Origin: Caldifarciminota bacterium UBA5631
GTDB taxonomy: Bacteria; Hydrothermota; Hydrothermia; UBA1063
Direction of reading: 5' to 3'
NCBI GenBank assembly: GCA_002421425.1
Contig: DIJZ01000005.1
Location: forward strand, 1-61,008
DNA: 61,008 nt
The stretch's first letter is position 1; each line of letters begins with the position of its first letter. Made by a program: the position numbers and the translations under genes. Positions 7,526-17,520 of this stretch are shown one piece after another. The notes below the pieces were generated by a model. It was not told the DNA's origin. It searched no databases and was given only the letters and a program-made list of their open reading frames with translations.

Positions 7526-10033
7526 ATGAAGTGTATTATAATGGCTGGTGGGTTCGGAACGAGAATTAGACCATTGACTATGAATATTCCAAAACCAATG
7601 TTACCGCTGATTAACAGGCCAATTCTGGAGAGAATTGTAGTACACCTGAAGAAACATGGTATCGAGGACATCGTGATGCTTCTCTATTTTCAGCCAGAAA
7701 TTATAAAGAACTATTTCGGTGATGGAGCAGATTTTGGAGTAAGAATCTCTTATGTAGTGCCTTCAGAGGATTATGGAACAGCAGGCGCCTGCAAAATGGC
7801 GGAAGACTACATTGGTGCCGATGACAGGATCTTAATTATCAGCGGTGACCTTCTCACCGATTATGACCTCAAATCAATGATAGAGTTCCACAAAAAGAAA
7901 GATGCGATGGTAACCGTTGGGCTTACGAGGGTTAGCGACCCTCTTCAGTTTGGAATCGTAATTACTGACGAAAATTCAAAGATTGTCAAATTCCTTGAAA
8001 AGCCAACCTGGGGAGAGGTCTTTTCCGATACCATCAATACGGGAATTTATCTCCTGGAAAGGGAAGTCTTTGAATACATTCCTAAGGGTGGGGCCTTTGA
8101 CTACTCAAAAGACCTCTTCCCAAAACTTCTTTCTGAAGGGAAACCTCTTTACGGCTTTGTTGGCAGGGGTTACTGGAAGGATATTGGAGACCCTGACGCA
8201 TATAGATTTGCCCATTACGATGTGCTGGACGGGAAGGTTAACATTCACATAGAGGGTTCAAAACTTGACCTCGTTGGTAGAGATGTTCGGGTAGGAGAGG
8301 ATGTTAAGATAGGCGAAGATGTTGACTTCAAAGGTACGGTAATTATCGGAAAGAACAGCGTCATTGGAGATAAGTGCAAAATCCGGAGGACTTCCATTGG
8401 TAATAACTGTGTAATAGAAAATGGTGTTGAAATCGTGGACTCAGTAATCTGGGATAATGTATATGTCAAGAAAGGGTCAGTAATTACCGGTGCAATTCTG
8501 ATGAATGGCGTTCGGGTAATGGAGAATGCAGAGATTGAATCAGGAGTTGTGATCGCTGACGAGTGCGTGGTTGGAAAAGAGGCCATAGTTCGCGAAAATG
8601 TAAAAATCTGGCCGAAGAAAGTAGTGGAGGATTCTGCTGTTGTGATTTCCAACCTTGTCTGGGGAGAAAAGTGGAAAAGGTCTCTGTTTCAGGGTTCAAA
8701 GATTACAGGTCTCACAAACGTGGAGTTGACTCCCGAGATGTGTGCCAAACTTGGCTCTGCCTTTGGGGCCCTTTTGCCTCGAAATTCATGGGTAATTCTT
8801 GGACGAGATCCCAGTCCTTCGGCCAGGAACCTCAGGAGAGCCTTCATTGGTGGACTCGGAGCCAGCGGTGTAAACATTAAGGATGCACAGATGATTCCGC
8901 TGCCGATTCTGCGTTTCAAGTTAAGTACTTTTGGAGAGATTGGAGGCGTTTATTTCCGACAGGCTCCTGACGACCTCCCGTCCACTGAAATCATATTTTT
9001 TGATTCCAGTGCGTATCAAATTTCACCTGATTTTGCCAAATCTATTGAACGGGTGTTTTACCGTGAAGACTTTAGACGTGCTCATTACTCCGAGGCAGGT
9101 CAAATCGTTGTGGAAAATAGGGTCTTCGAGTTCTACAGGGAATCGTTCCTCAAAGCGCTGGAAGTTGAGGTCATAAAGGAGAATCCCCCGAAAGTTGTTC
9201 TGGATTATGCCCATGGTGTTATTTCCGATTATTATCCTTACGTAATAAATGATTTTCTTGGGGAATACATAAGTTTAAATGCTCACATAGACGTTTCACG
9301 AAGGCCAGGGAATCATAAAGAAATTCAGGATTCCATAAAGAGAGTCGCGAATTTAATTAAAAATCTAAACTATGACCTTGGTGTTTACTTTTATCCTGGA
9401 GAAGAGCGTTTTGCTCTGGTTGATCCTAATGGAAGAGTTTGGGATAGTTTGAACCTTTTGATCTTTGTTTTATACCTTCTGGTCAAGGCTTCTATTAAAG
9501 GAAAGGTTGTACTGCCGCCATTTCTACCCGATGAGGTGCTGAGGCTGTGTGAGGAAAATGGCCTTGAGGTACGTCTTATCCAGTCTTCCCAGAGAGTTTG
9601 TGAGGTTGAGTCCGCCAAGCATGGAGTGGTTTTTGCTGCAACTGGTGATGGACATCTTGTATTTCCGGATTTGCACAGTGTTGCCGATCCAATGTTTGCT
9701 TTTGCGAAGATTCTTGAGATAATCTGTTCACGGGGAATTAAACTGAAATCCCTTTCAAAGGAGATTCCTTCTTATGAAATATATCATGAAATTGTGCCCT
9801 GCGCTCTTGAGAAGAAAGGTGCGGTTATGCGTGCCATTGCCGAGACCATAAAGGGTGAGAAGGCCTCTTTTGTTGATGGAGTGAAGATTTTTAAAGACAG
9901 TGGATGGATCTTGATAAGACCAGAAGAGTTCAGTTCTGCTATTAGCATTTATGCTGAAGGGAAGGATCCCGCTGAAATCAATTCAATCTTGAAGGAGTAC
10001 AGGAGAATTATCGAGCAGGTCAAAGAAGAATGA
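7526..10033 (+). CDS. NDP-sugar pyrophosphorylase fused to a degenerate phosphomannomutase-like domain
   Basis: The N-terminal third is a sugar-phosphate nucleotidyltransferase (GGFGTRIRP and PKPMLPL at the start), followed by left-handed hexapeptide repeats (about 245-370) and an alpha-D-phosphohexomutase-like region to residue 835. The mutase part starts with RDPSPSARNLRRA but has no TASHNP phosphoserine loop and no DGDxDR magnesium loop. The corresponding segments read FRQAPDDLPS and DPNGRVWDS, so the mutase half is probably not catalytic. This architecture is known in proteins annotated mannose-1-phosphate guanylyltransferase. GDP-mannose or a glucose nucleotide are possible products. The stop overlaps the next gene by four bases, indicating coupling. 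Confidence 0.82.
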   Translation: MKCIIMAGGFGTRIRPLTMNIPKPMLPLINRPILERIVVHLKKHGIEDIVMLLYFQPEIIKNYFGDGADFGVRISYVVPSEDYGTAGACKMAEDYIGADDRILIISGDLLTDYDLKSMIEFHKKKDAMVTVGLTRVSDPLQFGIVITDENSKIVKFLEKPTWGEVFSDTINTGIYLLEREVFEYIPKGGAFDYSKDLFPKLLSEGKPLYGFVGRGYWKDIGDPDAYRFAHYDVLDGKVNIHIEGSKLDLVGRDVRVGEDVKIGEDVDFKGTVIIGKNSVIGDKCKIRRTSIGNNCVIENGVEIVDSVIWDNVYVKKGSVITGAILMNGVRVMENAEIESGVVIADECVVGKEAIVRENVKIWPKKVVEDSAVVISNLVWGEKWKRSLFQGSKITGLTNVELTPEMCAKLGSAFGALLPRNSWVILGRDPSPSARNLRRAFIGGLGASGVNIKDAQMIPLPILRFKLSTFGEIGGVYFRQAPDDLPSTEIIFFDSSAYQISPDFAKSIERVFYREDFRRAHYSEAGQIVVENRVFEFYRESFLKALEVEVIKENPPKVVLDYAHGVISDYYPYVINDFLGEYISLNAHIDVSRRPGNHKEIQDSIKRVANLIKNLNYDLGVYFYPGEERFALVDPNGRVWDSLNLLIFVLYLLVKASIKGKVVLPPFLPDEVLRLCEENGLEVRLIQSSQRVCEVESAKHGVVFAATGDGHLVFPDLHSVADPMFAFAKILEIICSRGIKLKSLSKEIPSYEIYHEIVPCALEKKGAVMRAIAETIKGEKASFVDGVKIFKDSGWILIRPEEFSSAISIYAEGKDPAEINSILKEYRRIIEQVKEE

Positions 10034-12054
10034 GGGTCCTTTTCCTCTGGCACATGCACCAACCTGCGTATTTCATAAATGAGGGTGGAAAGCATATATA
10101 CTACCTTCCATGGGTTCTCCAGCATGCGCTTAAGGAGTACTACGAAATGCCTTATATGGTTTCCAGATACGAGAACGTTAAGGTTACTTTCAATCTGGTA
10201 CCGATTCTTTTGGAGCAATTGCTGGACTACTCAGAGGGAAAGGCAGAGTGCAAATTTACGAATCTTGCATTGAAATCCAGCGAATCCCTTTCAGAAGATG
10301 AGGTGAAATTCATTCTTTTCCACTTTTTTAATATTTCTGAGAAGACGCGCATAAAACCCTTCCCGAGATTCTATTACCTTTATAGAAAACGGGGGAAAAT
10401 ACACGAAATTGATTCCAAATGCAGATTCTTCAGCCTTCAGGATTTGAGGGATATACAGTTCTACTGGATGTTCAGCGCCATAAGCCCAATCCTCGTTGAA
10501 AAAAATTCGGTACTAAGAGAACTTGCTAATAAGAAAGAGAAATATTCTGAGGAAGACAAACACCTACTTTTTCAGGAAATCCCTGGACTGATAAAGCAGG
10601 TCATTGAACTTTATCTTTCCCTCCATAGAGGTGGGAGGATTGAAATCTCGACCACACCTTACTATCACCCAATTCTTCCAGTTCTCGTAAACTCAACGAA
10701 TGCGGAAGTTTCAAATCCTTACACAAAGCAACCTGATTTTGATATAAAGGAACCCGACAATGCTCGCCGGCACGTTTCAAAAGCAGTCAGCTTTCTGAAA
10801 GATAGACTTGATGTTGAAGTAAAGGGAATGTGGCCTGCTGAAGGCTCCGTGTCCCAGGATACTATTGAAATCTACAAAGAGAACGGCATCCGCTGGATTG
10901 CTTCCGATGAAGAGATTCTTTTGAAATCCCTGAGAACAACTGACAGAGAAGTTATATTTAAACCTTATGAAATTAACGGTTTGCGGATCTTTTTCAGAGA
11001 TAGGGAGCTATCCGACCGTATAGGGTTCACTTACTCACAGAAAGGTGAAATAGAATCGGCAATGGATATGTATGAGATTCTCAAGAACTATTCGAAGAAA
11101 GAAGACAGAGTGGTTTCAATTATTCTTGATGGAGAGAACCCCTGGGATAGCTATGCTAACGGCGGATTGAAATTCCTGGATACTCTCTATGGATTGTTGA
11201 ACAAGTGCACGAGAATTACCACTGCAACTTTCTCGGACCTTCTTGAAGAAAAGGCAACGCCTCTCCACTATCTTCACCCTGGTTCCTGGATAAGGGGAGA
11301 CTTCACCACCTGGGTGGGTCATCCAGAGAAGAACCGCGCATGGAAGTACCTTACTGCGATTAAGAAAGAAATAAAGGATTCGAAAAATCCTGTTGCAATA
11401 GAGGAACTGATGTGCGCCGAGGGCTCAGACTGGTTCTGGTGGTACGGTGATGATAACTTTACGATCTACTTCAGAGAATTTGATGAACTCTTCAGAGCAC
11501 ATCTGATGAAGGCTATGGAGCACGCCAATAAGAAGATACCCCCCTTTCTTGAGGAGCCAATCAAGACAGAAATTCAGAGTGTGAAACCAGATACAGAAGC
11601 AGTCTCATACATAAATCCAACGGTTGATGGAATAGTCGAGAACTTCTATGAGTATCTTGGCAGCGGTGAGTTTAATGTAAGTACTATTTCGATAGGTCAA
11701 ATGAAGGTAAAGAGCTATTTTCTTGAGAAAATCTCTTTCGGGTTCAATGAAAGCAGGCTTTTTCTAATGCTGCGCCCTGTGCCGGGGAGGATTCTTGATT
11801 CGGTGGTGGTAGAATTTGAACCTGGTGTTCATCTGGACTTGAATTTGAAGAATAATACATGTAGTGAGCCTTCCGTGGATTTCATGTATGTGAAGGTCCT
11901 GGAGGCAGCAATTCCAATCGCACTTCTGGGCGAAGGTGAAGAGTATAAATTCCGTCTGGTGGTAAGGGGAGAAGGCATAGAGGAAAGGTATCCACGTATG
12001 GGTTCCTTTAAAATTAAAAGACTCAGGAAGGATGAAATAGACCTTATCTGGTAG
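10030..12054 (+). CDS. GH57 glycoside hydrolase (amylase/amylopullulanase-like)
   Basis: A retaining alpha-glucan hydrolase or transglycosylase of family GH57. The conserved regions are HMHQP at 8-12, the nucleophile Glu271 in MWPAEGSVS, the acid/base Asp367 in LDGENPW, a tryptophan-rich region (TTWVGHPEKNRAW) and EGSDWFWWYGDD. The C-terminal 150 residues are beta-rich and probably bind glucan. No signal peptide is seen, so it acts in the cytoplasm on stored glucan or oligosaccharides. It overlaps the preceding gene by four bases and is followed after nine bases by a second, different GH57 gene. Exact specificity (alpha-1,4, alpha-1,6 or both) is not decidable here. Confidence 0.88.
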   Translation: MRVLFLWHMHQPAYFINEGGKHIYYLPWVLQHALKEYYEMPYMVSRYENVKVTFNLVPILLEQLLDYSEGKAECKFTNLALKSSESLSEDEVKFILFHFFNISEKTRIKPFPRFYYLYRKRGKIHEIDSKCRFFSLQDLRDIQFYWMFSAISPILVEKNSVLRELANKKEKYSEEDKHLLFQEIPGLIKQVIELYLSLHRGGRIEISTTPYYHPILPVLVNSTNAEVSNPYTKQPDFDIKEPDNARRHVSKAVSFLKDRLDVEVKGMWPAEGSVSQDTIEIYKENGIRWIASDEEILLKSLRTTDREVIFKPYEINGLRIFFRDRELSDRIGFTYSQKGEIESAMDMYEILKNYSKKEDRVVSIILDGENPWDSYANGGLKFLDTLYGLLNKCTRITTATFSDLLEEKATPLHYLHPGSWIRGDFTTWVGHPEKNRAWKYLTAIKKEIKDSKNPVAIEELMCAEGSDWFWWYGDDNFTIYFREFDELFRAHLMKAMEHANKKIPPFLEEPIKTEIQSVKPDTEAVSYINPTVDGIVENFYEYLGSGEFNVSTISIGQMKVKSYFLEKISFGFNESRLFLMLRPVPGRILDSVVVEFEPGVHLDLNLKNNTCSEPSVDFMYVKVLEAAIPIALLGEGEEYKFRLVVRGEGIEERYPRMGSFKIKRLRKDEIDLIW

Positions 12055-12063
12055 GAGGAGTAA

Positions 12064-14085
12064 GTGAAGAAACTTCTTTTTGGAATTCACAACCATCAGC
12101 CAGTTGGAAATTTTCTGCACGTTCTTGAACATGCATATGAAACAAGTTATCGCCCCTTTGTAGAAATATTATATGAATATCCAGAATTCAAATTTGCGAT
12201 GCACACAACAGGCCCCCTGTGGGAATTTTTTGAAAATGAACACCCCGAATTCATTGAACAAATAAGAGAAATGGTAGATAGAGGTCAGGTGGAACTGGTT
12301 GTGAGCGGGTTCTATGAGCCTGTGCTTGCATCCATACCTCACAGAGATAGGGTAGGGCAAGTGAAACTTGCAATTAACTACGTTAAGGATAGGTTCAAAT
12401 TTTCCCCTCATGGTTTATGGCTTACCGAAAGGGTTTGGGAGTCAGAAATTTTGACCTCGCTGGTAGAATGCGGTATTAAATACGTTATGGTGGACGATTT
12501 CCATTTTATTTCCGCGGGCAAGAGAAAGGAAGAGCTTCATGGATATTACATTACAGAATCTGAAGGGAATACACTCAACATTTTCCCTATTGATGAAACT
12601 TTGCGGTATTTAATACCTTTTAGAGAGGTAGAACAGAGCATCAACTACATAAAGAGCATTCCAGGGGAACTTGCAATAATCTTTGACGATGGTGAAAAAT
12701 TTGGAGTATGGCCAGGAACTCATTCGTGGGTTTACGAGAAGGGATGGCTTCGGCGTTTTGTTGAGGAAGTGTTGAGCTGTGGTGAAATTGAAACTATTAC
12801 CTTCACGCAGGCAACAAAGGAATACCCTCCGCTCGGAAGGGTCTATTTGCCTACGGCTTCTTACTTTGAGATGGGAGAGTGGGCCCTTCCTCCTGAAGGT
12901 GCAGTAGAGTTTCTCGACTTTGTCAACAGACTTAAGGAAGAGGGAATCTTTGACAAATATAGGCGATTCGTGAGGGGTGGGATATGGAGGAATTTCCTGG
13001 TGAAATACGAAGAGTCAAACATAATGCACAAGAAGATGCTTTTCCTTTCGAATCTACTGAAAGACAGAAGAAGCAGGGTCTTAAAAGGCTTTCTCTACAG
13101 GGCTCAGTGTAATGATGCATACTGGCATGGAGTATTTGGAGGGCTTTATCTTCCTCATCTGAGGAAAGAGATTTACAAGAATCTAATTGAGGTAGATTCA
13201 AGAATAAAATCTCCCGGACTTTTGGTAGATGACCTTGATAAAGACGGGAAAACCGAATTAACTTTTAAGAGCAAAGACATCAGGGTATCAGTAAAACCAC
13301 ACAGCGGCGGCACAGTGTATGAAATATCCCATTTCCTGTCAAAGTATAACTTTCAGGATACTCTGGCCAGGAGGTTTGAACACTATCATAGGGGAGTGAA
13401 AATTGGTGAACCCCCTGCTGAGGGAGTGGCGTCTATTCACGAGTTTGAGAAGTGGATTGACGAGAAGAGTGCAAGAGAAATGGTATATGATTCGTACCCC
13501 CGGTATTCTGCCTGGAATCATTTCCTTGCTCCCGAGGTAAAGCCTGAAGATCTGAGATACAACAGGTATGAAGAGTTAAGCGATTTTCTGCAGGGAGATT
13601 TTCGATACAGAGTTGTCGCAGATGGCGTGAAGTTGTGGTGCTCAGGAAATGTCAGGGGTTACGGCGAAACGAGTTTCGTCAGGTTGTTTAAACACATATC
13701 TCTGAAAGGTAATAAGATTGGAATTGATTGGGGATTCAGGTCTGGTAAGCCTTTGAATCACGTTGCGGCTCTGGAGTTGAATTTGAAATTCGAAGCTCCG
13801 AGGTTAAATTTAAATGGGAACATTCTGGATATGAGTTTTAATGATCTTTATCTTGAAAGAGCTGAATCGCTGAAGATTTTCGATGAGGTTCTGAAAGTGA
13901 CCTTCAGTTTGGATGTTGATGGTCCCTGCAGTTTGTACATCTACCCGATTCTGACCATTTCTCAATCGGAGAGGGGATTTGACCTTGTATATCAGGGCAA
14001 CTCCATTTTCTTGATGAACAGGGTTAGTGACACAAATTTCAGACAAAAAGTAAAACTGATGTTCAAAGGAGGTAAGAATGCCTGA
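12064..14085 (+). CDS. GH57 4-alpha-glucanotransferase-like enzyme
   Basis: The gene starts at GTG right after TAGGAGGAGTAA. The product resembles the Thermococcus litoralis 4-alpha-glucanotransferase in length (673 against about 659) and layout, with a GH57 barrel followed by DUF1925/DUF1926-like C-terminal beta domains. Catalytic residues are visible: HNHQP near the N-terminus, nucleophile Glu122 in WLTERVWE and Asp209 in FDDGEKFGVWPGTH. It should transfer maltooligosyl units between alpha-1,4-glucans in the cytoplasm. An alpha-amylase or alpha-galactosidase activity, also known in this subgroup, is the main alternative. It overlaps galT by eight bases. Confidence 0.88.
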   Translation: MKKLLFGIHNHQPVGNFLHVLEHAYETSYRPFVEILYEYPEFKFAMHTTGPLWEFFENEHPEFIEQIREMVDRGQVELVVSGFYEPVLASIPHRDRVGQVKLAINYVKDRFKFSPHGLWLTERVWESEILTSLVECGIKYVMVDDFHFISAGKRKEELHGYYITESEGNTLNIFPIDETLRYLIPFREVEQSINYIKSIPGELAIIFDDGEKFGVWPGTHSWVYEKGWLRRFVEEVLSCGEIETITFTQATKEYPPLGRVYLPTASYFEMGEWALPPEGAVEFLDFVNRLKEEGIFDKYRRFVRGGIWRNFLVKYEESNIMHKKMLFLSNLLKDRRSRVLKGFLYRAQCNDAYWHGVFGGLYLPHLRKEIYKNLIEVDSRIKSPGLLVDDLDKDGKTELTFKSKDIRVSVKPHSGGTVYEISHFLSKYNFQDTLARRFEHYHRGVKIGEPPAEGVASIHEFEKWIDEKSAREMVYDSYPRYSAWNHFLAPEVKPEDLRYNRYEELSDFLQGDFRYRVVADGVKLWCSGNVRGYGETSFVRLFKHISLKGNKIGIDWGFRSGKPLNHVAALELNLKFEAPRLNLNGNILDMSFNDLYLERAESLKIFDEVLKVTFSLDVDGPCSLYIYPILTISQSERGFDLVYQGNSIFLMNRVSDTNFRQKVKLMFKGGKNA

Positions 14086-15112
14086 ACTTCGGTATGATGT
14101 ATTCAGGGTCAGATGGACGGTGATTTCGACAGAACGGGGAAGGAGACCATCGGATTATGTTATTACAAAGGAAGAAATAAAGTCTGCGGTTTGCCCTTTC
14201 TGCTATGGACATGAACATACGACTCCTCCGGAGATTTACGTTATTGGCCCCAAAGATCGGCCACCAAATACCGAAGGCTGGGACGTGAGAGTTGTCTCCA
14301 ATAAGTTCCCTGCATTGAGAATTGAAGGTGAATTGACCAGGGAGGCCGTTGGCCTTTTTGACAAAATGAGCGGGATCGGTGCCCATGAGGTCATAATTGA
14401 AACCCCGGAGCACGATAAGAGTTTGTCTGACATCACCGTTGAACAAATAAAGAAGGTACTAATTGCTTACAGAGAGCGCATCAAAGACCTTCGGAAGGAC
14501 CTGAGGATTAGATATATTCTTGTTTTTAAAAACTATGGTAGAGAGGCTGGGGCATCCCTTTCCCATCCCCATTCTCAATTGATTGCGACGCCTATGATTC
14601 CCACAGTGGTGGTTACGGAGCTTCAATCCTCGAGGGATCATTATCGAGCGAAGGAGCGATGCCTCCTTTGCGACATAATGAATCAGGAACTTCAGTTCGG
14701 GTCGAGAATCGTTCAGAGCCGGGATGGCTATATAATATGGGAACCTTTTGCCTCATCCTTCCCCTTTGAAACATGGCTTTTGCCCCAGAAGCATCTTCAC
14801 GATTTCACCCTCCTTGAGGACCATGAGCTGGAAGTGCTTGCCAGTGTTTTGAAGGAGATGCTTCTCAGAATAAAAGTGGTTTTGAATGACCCACCGTATA
14901 ACATGGTGCTTCATACTGCACCCAGTCCGCACGAAAGACCTGGAAGAACTGAGTACTGGAGTACCATTGAGTTTGATTATCACTGGCATATTGAATTGAT
15001 TCCGAGAATAACAAAGATTGCGGGATTTGAGTGGGGCTCTGGTTTATATATTAATCCTACCCCACCAGAGGAAGCTGCCGTTTTTTTGAGAGAGGCTGAA
15101 ATTACCTTTTAA
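14078..15112 (+). CDS. galT: Galactose-1-phosphate uridylyltransferase
   Basis: A histidine-triad-type nucleotidyl transferase that exchanges UMP between UDP-glucose and galactose-1-phosphate. The active-site motif HPH is at 163-165 (SLSHPHSQ), with His165 the expected uridylylated residue. Zinc-type cysteine pairs are Cys39/Cys42 and Cys195/Cys198. The 344-residue length is normal. The ATG follows AAAGGAGGTAAGA inside the end of the previous gene. The setting among glucan enzymes suggests it works on hexose-1-phosphates released from alpha-glucans. Some thermophile homologues are broader-range, so another sugar phosphate is possible. galK and galE are not in the window. Confidence 0.9.
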   Translation: MPELRYDVFRVRWTVISTERGRRPSDYVITKEEIKSAVCPFCYGHEHTTPPEIYVIGPKDRPPNTEGWDVRVVSNKFPALRIEGELTREAVGLFDKMSGIGAHEVIIETPEHDKSLSDITVEQIKKVLIAYRERIKDLRKDLRIRYILVFKNYGREAGASLSHPHSQLIATPMIPTVVVTELQSSRDHYRAKERCLLCDIMNQELQFGSRIVQSRDGYIIWEPFASSFPFETWLLPQKHLHDFTLLEDHELEVLASVLKEMLLRIKVVLNDPPYNMVLHTAPSPHERPGRTEYWSTIEFDYHWHIELIPRITKIAGFEWGSGLYINPTPPEEAAVFLREAEITF

Positions 15113-15121
15113 GGAGATATA

Positions 15122-16813
15122 ATGGCAAAAAAAGGATATTTTGCTCTGGTTCTTCACTCCCACCTGCCCTATGTGTTGGGGCACGGGATATGGCCTCATG
15201 GCGCGGAATGGCTTTATGAAGCCGCTTCAGAGACCTATGTCCCCTTGCTTATGGTACTTGAGCGGCTGGTAGCCAGAGGAACGAAGGTTCCTATAACAAT
15301 TGGTGTAACTCCGGTATTACAGGAACAGCTAAAAGATGATAGATTCAAAGACGGATTTGTGGGATACATAGAGCAAAAGATTGACGCTGCAAAGGACGAT
15401 GAAATCTATTTCAGGAAAACGGGTTATGTATCCAGGGCTCAAATAGCCGTTTTCTGGCGGAAGTTCTTTGAGGACATTGGGGATTACTTTGAGCACATAA
15501 ACCGAGACATTGTTGCTAAATTTGCTGAATTCCATCGTAATGGAGTTATTGAAATTATTTCATCGGGCGCAACTCATGGTTATTTGCCATTGCTCCTGAA
15601 AGATGAATCCTGTTTTGCACAGGTTCTCGAAGGGAAACGATCCTTTATAAGAAATATTGGAACAGAACCCGTGGGTATCTGGCCACCAGAGCTTGCATAC
15701 AGGTTTTCTTACGAATGGACTGCTCCAGTTGGAAGCTATAGGTCATACAGAAGAGCCGGGCTGGAGGAAATTTACAACAGGAATGGGATTTCGTACTTTC
15801 TGGTAGACCATCATTTAATTGAAGGCGGAAAAGCAGTGGGAACCTACATAGGTTTATTTGATGCCTTGAAAGTTCTGTGGGAAATGCAAGCCTCTGCCTA
15901 CAGGCCTCCTGAAATTGAGAAAAAGGATACCTTACGAAGCTATTATGCAGTTTCACCAGGGAAAATGGAAGGGGCAGCTATATTTGCCCGGGACCCCAGA
16001 ACTGCTCTTCAGGTCTGGTCGAGGGATACAGGTTATCCTGGTGATTTTGCTTACCTGGAGTTTCACAAGAAGCACTTCCCGGGTGGTCATCGGTATTGGA
16101 GAATTACTGGAAAAGATGTAGACCTTGGGAACAAGGATGAGTACCGACGTGATTGGGCCGAGGCTGCGTTGAGAAGCCATGCAAATCATTTTGCAGGGAT
16201 AATTAGGGAGATTATCTTTGAGGCTCAAGTAGACCATCCTGTAGTGGTTTCACCTTTTGATACAGAACTTTATGGGCACTGGTGGTTCGAAGGAATAGAG
16301 TGGCTTGAACTTCTTTTCGAAAATCTTGCAAAGCTTGAGGAAGTAGAGCCTGTAACTCTTTCTCAGTACAATGAAATGTTCCCCCCTGAGACTGTAATTA
16401 ACCTTCCGGAAGGTTCATGGGGTGAAGGTGGCTTTCACTGGGTCTGGCTTAACCAGTGGACAAGCTGGACCTGGGAGAGGATTTATGAGATTGAAGATCA
16501 GTTCTTTAAAGAGGCCCTTGACGAAGATTTCAGGAAGAACGAGCTATACTTCAGGGTTCTAAAGCAATTGGGAAGAGAAGTGCTACTTTTGCAGTCTTCG
16601 GACTGGCAATTCCTTATCACCACCTGGAGTGCACGAGACTACGCAGAGCGCCGCGTCACAATCCATTATGAGTATTGTAAAAGGCTTCTTCAGATGCTTA
16701 AGAGCATTAAAGAAGGGCAAGGACTTACAGAAGAGGACTTGAATCTTCTCTATTCTGTTGAAGACAAGGACAGGATCTTTAAAGATATTAACCCCTATGA
16801 TTGGAGGATGTAA
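15122..16813 (+). CDS. GH57 1,4-alpha-glucan branching enzyme
   Basis: This belongs to the GH57 branching enzyme group (DUF1957 type) that introduces alpha-1,6 branches into glycogen-like polymers. Family signatures are HSHLPYV at 12-18, nucleophile Glu190 in WPPELAY, and acid/base Asp380 in SPFDTELYGHWWFEG. An aromatic-rich stretch follows (WLNQWTSWTWER). The length of 563 residues is typical. A start at ATG 15122 is supported by AAGGAG six bases upstream. Together with the two other GH57 genes it points to glycogen synthesis and remodelling, although no glycogen synthase lies in the window. Its stop codon overlaps the next start (TAATG). Confidence 0.92.
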   Translation: MAKKGYFALVLHSHLPYVLGHGIWPHGAEWLYEAASETYVPLLMVLERLVARGTKVPITIGVTPVLQEQLKDDRFKDGFVGYIEQKIDAAKDDEIYFRKTGYVSRAQIAVFWRKFFEDIGDYFEHINRDIVAKFAEFHRNGVIEIISSGATHGYLPLLLKDESCFAQVLEGKRSFIRNIGTEPVGIWPPELAYRFSYEWTAPVGSYRSYRRAGLEEIYNRNGISYFLVDHHLIEGGKAVGTYIGLFDALKVLWEMQASAYRPPEIEKKDTLRSYYAVSPGKMEGAAIFARDPRTALQVWSRDTGYPGDFAYLEFHKKHFPGGHRYWRITGKDVDLGNKDEYRRDWAEAALRSHANHFAGIIREIIFEAQVDHPVVVSPFDTELYGHWWFEGIEWLELLFENLAKLEEVEPVTLSQYNEMFPPETVINLPEGSWGEGGFHWVWLNQWTSWTWERIYEIEDQFFKEALDEDFRKNELYFRVLKQLGREVLLLQSSDWQFLITTWSARDYAERRVTIHYEYCKRLLQMLKSIKEGQGLTEEDLNLLYSVEDKDRIFKDINPYDWRM

Positions 16814-17520
16814 TGAAAGCTGTCATTCTTGCCGGGGGTAAAGGAAGGCGTCTTGAACCGTATTCCACAGTGGTTCCCAAACCTCTTATGCCTGTCGGTG
16901 ATATGCCAATTATGGAAATTATTCTTTCAAAACTTGTAAAGAGTGGCTTTTCTGAAATATATGTCGCCTGCGGTCATCTTGCAGGGCTGATCAAGTCTTA
17001 TTTCAATGATGGAAAGAAGTGGGGTGCGAAAGTTGAGTATTCGGTGGAAGATCGAGAGTTAGGAACAGTAGGTCCCCTTAAGCTGCTGAGAGATAAACTG
17101 GATGAGTCTTTTCTTGTTGTTAACGGAGATACTTTGACGGACCTGGATTTTTCAAAGATATATAGATTTCACCTGGTGCAGGGCAGTCCATTGACTATTG
17201 GCGTTGTGAGAAGGACCATTCCGATCGATTTTGGAGTTGTAAAATTCAGTGGCGAAAGGCTACAGAGTTACGATGAAAAGCCCGTTATTGAGTACTTTGT
17301 GTCAATGGGGGTCTATGTCTTTAATCCTTATATATTGAGGAGAATAGAAGAAAACGTTAAATATGATTTTCCTGATCTCGTAAGGGACCTGCTCAAGGAC
17401 AACTTGGAGATTGCCATCTACAAGCATGATGGCTTCTGGCTGGATCTCGGCAGGAAAGAAGATTTTTCTATTGCTTCTGAGGAGTTTGAGAAGAGGCGGA
17501 AGGAGATTTTACAAGAGTAA
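16813..17520 (+). CDS. Sugar-phosphate nucleotidyltransferase
   Basis: A compact single-domain NTP-transferase of 235 residues making an NDP-sugar from a hexose-1-phosphate. The signature LAGGKGRRLEPYS with PKPLMPVGDMP is at the N-terminus, the metal-binding Asp is in VVNGDTLTD, and WLDLGRKED closes the domain. I place the start at ATG 16813, inside the preceding stop codon (TAATG) and six bases after GGAGG. An in-frame TTG at 16801 is less likely. Without the hexapeptide repeats of GlgC, the choice between glucose, mannose and heptose substrates is open. The 3' end overlaps the converging SAM hydrolase gene by 53 bases. Confidence 0.85.
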   Translation: MKAVILAGGKGRRLEPYSTVVPKPLMPVGDMPIMEIILSKLVKSGFSEIYVACGHLAGLIKSYFNDGKKWGAKVEYSVEDRELGTVGPLKLLRDKLDESFLVVNGDTLTDLDFSKIYRFHLVQGSPLTIGVVRRTIPIDFGVVKFSGERLQSYDEKPVIEYFVSMGVYVFNPYILRRIEENVKYDFPDLVRDLLKDNLEIAIYKHDGFWLDLGRKEDFSIASEEFEKRRKEILQE

